Assembly (NCBI GenBank): GCA_036491235.1
Contig: DASXCK010000206.1
Coordinates: 1 to 8,694, forward strand
Direction of reading: 5' to 3'
Length of the DNA stretch: 8,694 nt
Origin: JAVDCA01 sp036491235
GTDB lineage: Bacteria; Pseudomonadota; Alphaproteobacteria; Rhizobiales; Xanthobacteraceae
Positions 5,901 through 8,694 of the stretch are shown piece by piece (the first letter of the stretch is position 1; each line of letters begins with the position of its first letter). Below the pieces are notes generated by a model. The model was not told where the DNA came from and ran no database searches. It saw only the letters and a list, made by a program, of their open reading frames with translations. Position numbers and translations under genes: made by a program.

Positions 5901-6383
5901 GGCGCGACCGCGTGCCGCGTCGCCGCGACCGTGGTCTCGCGCCAGGAGCGGCGCACCAAATCGGGCAGCAAGATGGGTATCTTCGGGCTGTCCGATCCGT
6001 CCGGCCAATACGAGGCGATCATCTTCCAGGAGGGCCTCGACCAGTATCGCGACCTCCTGGAGCCGGGTGCCGCGGTGCTGCTCTTCCTCTCCGCCGACGC
6101 GCAGGGCGACGACGTGCGCGTGCGCATCCAGTCGGCCGAGCCGCTCGACAAGGCCGCCGCCAAGCTGCAGAAGGGCCTGCGCGTCTTCGTGCGCGACGAC
6201 GCGCCGCTCGAAGCGGTGTCACGCCGGCTCGACGCCAAGGGCGACGGCGATGTCTGGATCATCGCGCTGCTCCGCGCCGGCGCCGAGGTCGAGGTCAAGC
6301 TTCCCGGCCGCTACAAGGTCTCGCCACAGATCGCCGGCGCCATCAAGGCCGTGCCCGGCGTGATTGAGGTGCAGGCGGTGTAG
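2922..6383 (+). CDS. dnaE: DNA polymerase III subunit alpha (replicative polymerase)
   Basis: This encodes a 1153-residue catalytic subunit of the chromosomal replicase, close to the 1160 of E. coli DnaE. Domains in order: an N-terminal PHP domain (HLHVHSSYSLLEGA at 15-28, then LTDTDN); palm and fingers with GPGRGSGAGSLVAY, PDFDIDF carrying catalytic Asp419 and Asp421, and KFDFLGL carrying the third, Asp575; the FNKSHAAAYALVAYQTAYL region; helix-hairpin-helix; the beta-clamp motif QVDMF at 926-930 (QADMF in E. coli); and a C-terminal OB fold (VAATVVSRQERRTKSG onward). In the PHP domain the usual TDHG-type histidine is Thr, so PHP-based proofreading is probably lost, and a separate DnaQ would be needed. 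GTG at 2922 was chosen because family proteins start just before the FVHLHVHS motif; the frame is open to a GTG at 2805, but that extension looks non-coding. No good ribosome binding site is visible. It is DnaE1-like, not the SOS polymerase DnaE2. Confidence 0.96.
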   Translation: MTKAIKTPAVPGFVHLHVHSSYSLLEGALTIARLAELAKADHQPALALTDTDNMFGALEFSAKMVDSGIQPIVGCALAVDFGDSDHGPRPPGAIHTRDLPRIVLLAAREEGYRNLMRLNARAFLGHTGNEPAHVKLEWLTDACDGLIALTGGPGGPLDRAIAAGQAPFATARGEALARLFGDRLYVELQRHGTAGERGVERALVEFAYAKGLPLVAANEPLFATAEDYEAHDALICIAGGRLVAEADRPHLTPEHRFKTRAEMIKLFADLPEALAASVEIAERCAFRVSTRKPILPQFSTDKDASMVDEAGDLKRRAEEGLELRLKTRGVAPGHVEEDYRERLAFELSVIERMKYPGYFLIVSDFIQWAKSQGIPVGPGRGSGAGSLVAYALTITDLDPIRFGLLFERFLNPERVSMPDFDIDFCQDRRDEVIRYVQERYGRDRVAQIITFGTLQARGVLRDVGRVLEMPYGQVDKLCKLVPQNPAAPVTLSRAIHDEPRLQAMRDAEPVVARAFAIAQKLEGLNRHASTHAAGIVIGDRPLDQLVPLYRDPKSDMPVTQFNMKWVEQAGLVKFDFLGLTTLTVLATALRLIRQRGIDIDLAAIPIDDKKTYELFARAEMVGVFQFESQGMRRALLDARPDRFEDIVALNALYRPGPMANIPTFCARKHGTEEPDYIHPKLEPVLRESYGVIVYQEQVMQAAQVLAGYSLGEADLLRRAMGKKIRKEMQAQSERFVSGAVKNGLDKGQAETIFELLERFADYGFNKSHAAAYALVAYQTAYLKTYYPVEFLAASMTLSMGSTDKLAEFRAEAVRLGIKVEPPSVNRSGVEFDVKGNTIFYALSALKGVGRAAVEAIVAARGDKPFADLADFAGRINPRAVNKRVLESLAAAGAFDCIERERARAAAAVDVVMASAQRAHQSAESGQVDMFGGGAVRETLPIPAAAAWLPAERMQKEYDAIGFFLTGHPLDDYAALLKGLRVQSWTELVRAVKAGATACRVAATVVSRQERRTKSGSKMGIFGLSDPSGQYEAIIFQEGLDQYRDLLEPGAAVLLFLSADAQGDDVRVRIQSAEPLDKAAAKLQKGLRVFVRDDAPLEAVSRRLDAKGDGDVWIIALLRAGAEVEVKLPGRYKVSPQIAGAIKAVPGVIEVQAV

Positions 6384-6403
6384 ACCGGTCGCTACTTCCT
6401 AGG

Positions 6404-6428
6404 CCGCATGGAGCGAAGCGCAATGCGG
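6404..6428. repeat. REP-like palindrome downstream of dnaE
   Basis: CCGCAT (6404-6409) and ATGCGG (6423-6428) flank a GAGCGAAGCGC centre, giving a hairpin typical of the REP elements mobilised by RAYT transposases. It lies 20 bases after the dnaE stop and 35 before the RAYT relic. It may also stabilise the 3' end of the dnaE transcript. Confidence 0.65.
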
Positions 6429-6463
6429 GGACAGCAGTCGCCACGCGCGAGGTAGTTGCGCTC

Positions 6464-6983
6464 ATGGTGCGCTATCGACGTAACTCAGCCAGGGGCGGCA
6501 CCTATTTCTCTTACCGTCGCGCTCGCCGACCCCCGCGGCGCAACCCTCGTCGATTACATGCCCTTACTGCGTGAGGGCTTTCGCGTTATGCGGCGCGAAC
6601 GCCCCTTCGCCATCGACGCCATCGTCGTTCACCCCGAGCATCTTTACGCAGTCATGACCTTGCCGGCAGGCGACGCCGGCTTCTCCGGGCGCTGGCGCCG
6701 CATCAAGAGCTGGTTCACACGGGGAGTCGTACGCTCAGCCGCGATCAGGGCGGCGCGTATGTCCTATGGCAGCGACGGTTCTGGGAGCATACGGTGCGCG
6801 ACGAGACCGATTTCGCTCGGCATGTGGACTACATCCACTTCAATCCCGTGAAGCACGGCCTCGTGTCGCGCGAGCGACTGGCCGCGTTCGTCGTTCCATA
6901 AATACGTACGGGACGGCACTCTACAGTAGGGTTGGTGCGGGGATATCAGAGGCAGGGTACTCGGGAAATTCGCTGAGCCTTGA
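6464..6983 (+). pseudogene. REP-associated tyrosine transposase (RAYT), degenerate
   Basis: Pieces of one RAYT (Y1/HUH-type, IS200-like single-strand transposase domesticated with REP sequences) are readable in changing frames. MVRYRRNSARGGTYF starts at ATG 6464, then a one-base shift near 6511 leads to TVALADPRGATLVDY...RPFAIDAIVVHPEHLYAV...GRWRRIKSWFTR. A shift back near 6745 gives YVLWQRRFWEHTVRDETDF, HVDYIHFNPVKHGLVSR. Another near 6873 gives DWPRSSFHKYVRDGTLQ, a TAG at 6927-6929, then GWCGDIRGRVLGKFAEP and TGA at 6981-6983. The HUH pair reads HLY where intact proteins have HLH, so the metal-binding site is also broken. At least three frameshifts plus a stop make a working protein implausible. 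REP-like hairpins on both sides complete the usual RAYT arrangement. Confidence 0.88.
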
Positions 6984-7002
6984 TGAGATATGCAAGCCAG
7001 TT

Positions 7003-7035
7003 CCCGGATTACGGCGCTGCGCGCCTCCATCCGGG
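7003..7035. repeat. REP-like palindrome downstream of the RAYT relic
   Basis: CCCGGAT (7003-7009) pairs with ATCCGGG (7029-7035), and inside it GGCGC (7013-7017) pairs with GCGCC (7021-7025) over a TGC loop, with a three-by-three internal mismatch. The CCGGATTACG...CATCCGGGCTACG layout is the common REP form. It lies between the convergent RAYT relic and GMC gene and may help end transcription from either side. Confidence 0.75.
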
Positions 7036-7091
7036 CTACGAACTTTCACGGGCGATGACGTTGGTGTTTGTTGCTTCCTGTCCGTCGAAGC

Positions 7092-8694
7092 TCACAGCAT
7101 CCGCGGCCGCTCGATATAGCTGCCCATGTCGTCGCCGAGGCGCACCGCCAGCGCGGCCAGCACACCGGTCGGATTGTATCCCGAGTTGTGCGGGAACACC
7201 GACGCGCCGACCACGAACAGGTTCTGCGCGTCCCAATGCTGCAAGTGCTGCGACACCACGCTTGACTTGGGATCGCTCCCCATCGGCGTGCCGCCGGTGA
7301 CGTGCGTGCTCTGATAGGCCCGCGTATCGAACGGTGCCTTGCGCGGCGTGGCCGGGCCGACGATCGTCGCGTCGACCGCCTTGGCGATCTCGGCCGCTTT
7401 CTTGGTGCAGTACTCCGACATCTTCATGTCGTTATCGCGCCAGTCGAAGGTGATGCGCACCAGCGGCTGGCCGTAGGCATCGTGATAATCCGGATCGAGG
7501 TCGAGGTAGTTCTCGCGATGCGGATAGCTCGACCCCTGCACCTGCATCGTGAAGGCGTGCGCGTACCATTCGGCGTTCGCCTCCTTCCACTTGGTGCCCC
7601 ACCGCGGCGTGCCGCCCGGCACCCGGCGGCTGCCGATCGGCCGTCCGTTGGTGAGATTGGCGCTGATGCCGCCGCCGCCGAGGAAGCCGAGACCGGTGTG
7701 ATCGAAGTTGTCGTTATTGAACTCGTCGATCGTGATGCCGGTGCTGCCGCTGGCCAGGAACGGGTTGATCCAGCGGTCCTTGACGAACAGGTTGATGCCC
7801 GAGCTGGTCTGATAGCAGAAGTTCTTGCCGACCACGCCCTCGCGGGTCGCAGGATTGTAGGGCGCGCCGATGCCCTCGGTCAGGAGTAGCTTGGTGTTGG
7901 TCATCGTGAAGGCGCACAGCGCCACCACGTCGGCGGGCTGCTCGTATTCGACGCCGGTGATGAGATCGATGTAATGCACGCCCGTGACGCGCTTGCCGGC
8001 GCGGTCGTACTCGAGCCCGGTCACCTGGCAGCGCAGCCGCAGCTCGAAGCTGGGCCGCTGCATCAGCACCGGATAGAGCAGGGTGTCCGGCGTCGCCTTG
8101 GCCTGCGCCTCGCAGATGAACTTCTCGCAGTGGCCGCAATACTGGCACGGCGCGAGCCGCGCCCCGTCTGGATTGATGTAGGCGCCCGACGAGTTGCCCG
8201 AGGGCGCGATGAACGGCTTGTAGCCGAGCTTCTCCGCCGCGGCCTTGAAGATCAGGCCGGCCTCGGTCGGTTCGAGCGGCTTCTGCGGGTAGTCGTCGCG
8301 GCGCGGCGCCTCGAACGGGTTGCCACCGGCCTGCATCTCGCCCTTGATATTTCCCGCCTTGCCCGAGATGCCGTAGAGCTTCTCGAACTGATGGTGAAAG
8401 GGCTCCATCTCGGCGTAGGTGACGCCCCAGTCCTGGATCAACAGATCGGCCGGGATCGCCTGCTTGCCGTAGCGCGTCTCAAAGCGCGTGCGCAGCACGG
8501 GGTCATATTCCGACCAGCGCCACAAAAAGCCGTTCCAGTGACTGGCGGCGCCACCGAGGCCGACGCCCGGCATGAAGGCGCCCAGATGGCGCGCCGGCAG
8601 CGCTTCGTCCTGAGTGGCGTGGCGCACCGTGTAGGTCTCGGTCGCCCAATCCTGCGCGATTTCGCCGTGGATTTCCCAGCGCAGCTCGTCGCGC
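7092..8694 (-). CDS. GMC-family FAD dehydrogenase, gluconate 2-dehydrogenase/fructose dehydrogenase large-subunit type (partial)
   Basis: This gene reads leftward and is cut by the right edge, so the N-terminus with the FAD-binding GxGxxG motif is missing; about 534 codons remain. Visible features of the GMC group related to gluconate 2-dehydrogenase flavoprotein are LGAFMPGVGLGGAASHWNG, TNTKLLLTEGIG, HVTGGTPMGSD, and the C-terminal VGASVFPHNSGYNPTG with the catalytic His (codon 7188-7190) and the paired Asn. Four cysteines spaced C-x2-C-x2-C-x4-C (codons within 8112-8147) match the cluster region of membrane-linked members, which bind a 3Fe-4S centre and pass electrons to a cytochrome c subunit. 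It probably oxidises a sugar or sugar acid in the periplasm, with small and cytochrome subunits encoded beyond the right edge. The stop is TGA at 7092-7094. Substrate is unknown; family assignment is secure. Confidence 0.92.
   Translation of the reverse strand, partial: RDELRWEIHGEIAQDWATETYTVRHATQDEALPARHLGAFMPGVGLGGAASHWNGFLWRWSEYDPVLRTRFETRYGKQAIPADLLIQDWGVTYAEMEPFHHQFEKLYGISGKAGNIKGEMQAGGNPFEAPRRDDYPQKPLEPTEAGLIFKAAAEKLGYKPFIAPSGNSSGAYINPDGARLAPCQYCGHCEKFICEAQAKATPDTLLYPVLMQRPSFELRLRCQVTGLEYDRAGKRVTGVHYIDLITGVEYEQPADVVALCAFTMTNTKLLLTEGIGAPYNPATREGVVGKNFCYQTSSGINLFVKDRWINPFLASGSTGITIDEFNNDNFDHTGLGFLGGGGISANLTNGRPIGSRRVPGGTPRWGTKWKEANAEWYAHAFTMQVQGSSYPHRENYLDLDPDYHDAYGQPLVRITFDWRDNDMKMSEYCTKKAAEIAKAVDATIVGPATPRKAPFDTRAYQSTHVTGGTPMGSDPKSSVVSQHLQHWDAQNLFVVGASVFPHNSGYNPTGVLAALAVRLGDDMGSYIERPRML

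Noticed and set aside
2922..6383. Reading the polymerase as the SOS mutagenesis polymerase DnaE2/ImuC because of the nearby LexA box
   Set aside because: The N-terminus, length and QVDMF clamp motif fit the replicative DnaE1, and no imuA or imuB lies beside it; the LexA box belongs to the mini-gene promoter.
6456..6851. 131-codon ORF as an intact hypothetical gene
   Set aside because: Only its middle matches RAYT; both ends are out of frame with the neighbouring RAYT pieces, so it is one segment of the pseudogene.
7302..7889. 195-codon plus-strand ORF opposite the GMC gene
   Set aside because: Antisense shadow of the GMC dehydrogenase, which has clear family motifs on the minus strand.
1..8694. 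CRISPR arrays, tRNA or rRNA genes, complete insertion sequences
   Set aside because: No regularly spaced repeats, no tRNA T-loop or rRNA sequence, and no transposase other than the RAYT relic were recognised on either strand.

Overview
The window comes from a high-GC alphaproteobacterium, most likely of the order Hyphomicrobiales (Bradyrhizobium/Xanthobacteraceae type). Three observations support this: a cluster of small secreted DUF3551 proteins with the YPWC signature, a GTTC-N7-GTTC LexA operator of the alphaproteobacterial kind, and REP-like palindromes around a REP-associated tyrosine transposase (RAYT) relic. The assignment rests on motif and family recognition, not on a database search.

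Left part (1-2140), minus strand: the N-terminal 253 codons of an FMN-dependent alpha-hydroxy-acid oxidase/dehydrogenase run off the left edge. To its right lies a large imperfect palindrome (856-928), then four tandem DUF3551 genes read leftward from 2140 to 942. Two of them (1498-1758 and 1892-2140) are an obvious recent duplication. A third (1227-1480) has its signal-peptide start out of frame with its mature domain, at a five-base homopolymer.

Middle (2141-2921): this stretch lacks long genes but is not empty. It holds a strong plus-strand intrinsic terminator (2501-2536) with no protein gene in front of it, suggesting a small RNA. Next comes a compact promoter whose start-site region is covered by a perfect LexA/SOS operator (2624-2638). 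It drives a 32-residue single-span membrane protein ORF (2657-2755) with a strong ribosome binding site. This is the most interesting part of the window: its layout resembles the SOS-induced mini-proteins SidA of Caulobacter and TisB of E. coli. GC-rich hairpins separate it from dnaE.

Right part: dnaE, the replicative DNA polymerase III alpha subunit (2922-6383), is intact, with its catalytic aspartates and beta-clamp motif visible. It is followed by a REP hairpin, a RAYT pseudogene carrying several frameshifts, a stop and a lost catalytic histidine (6464-6983), and a second REP hairpin. Converging from the right edge is a GMC-family flavoprotein dehydrogenase (7092-8694, N-terminus missing) of the gluconate 2-dehydrogenase/fructose dehydrogenase large-subunit type, with a cysteine cluster suited to an Fe-S centre.

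The genes do not form one pathway. The window is a housekeeping gene (dnaE) flanked by oxidoreductases, a lineage-typical secreted small-protein cluster, repeat elements, and a candidate SOS-regulated mini-gene.
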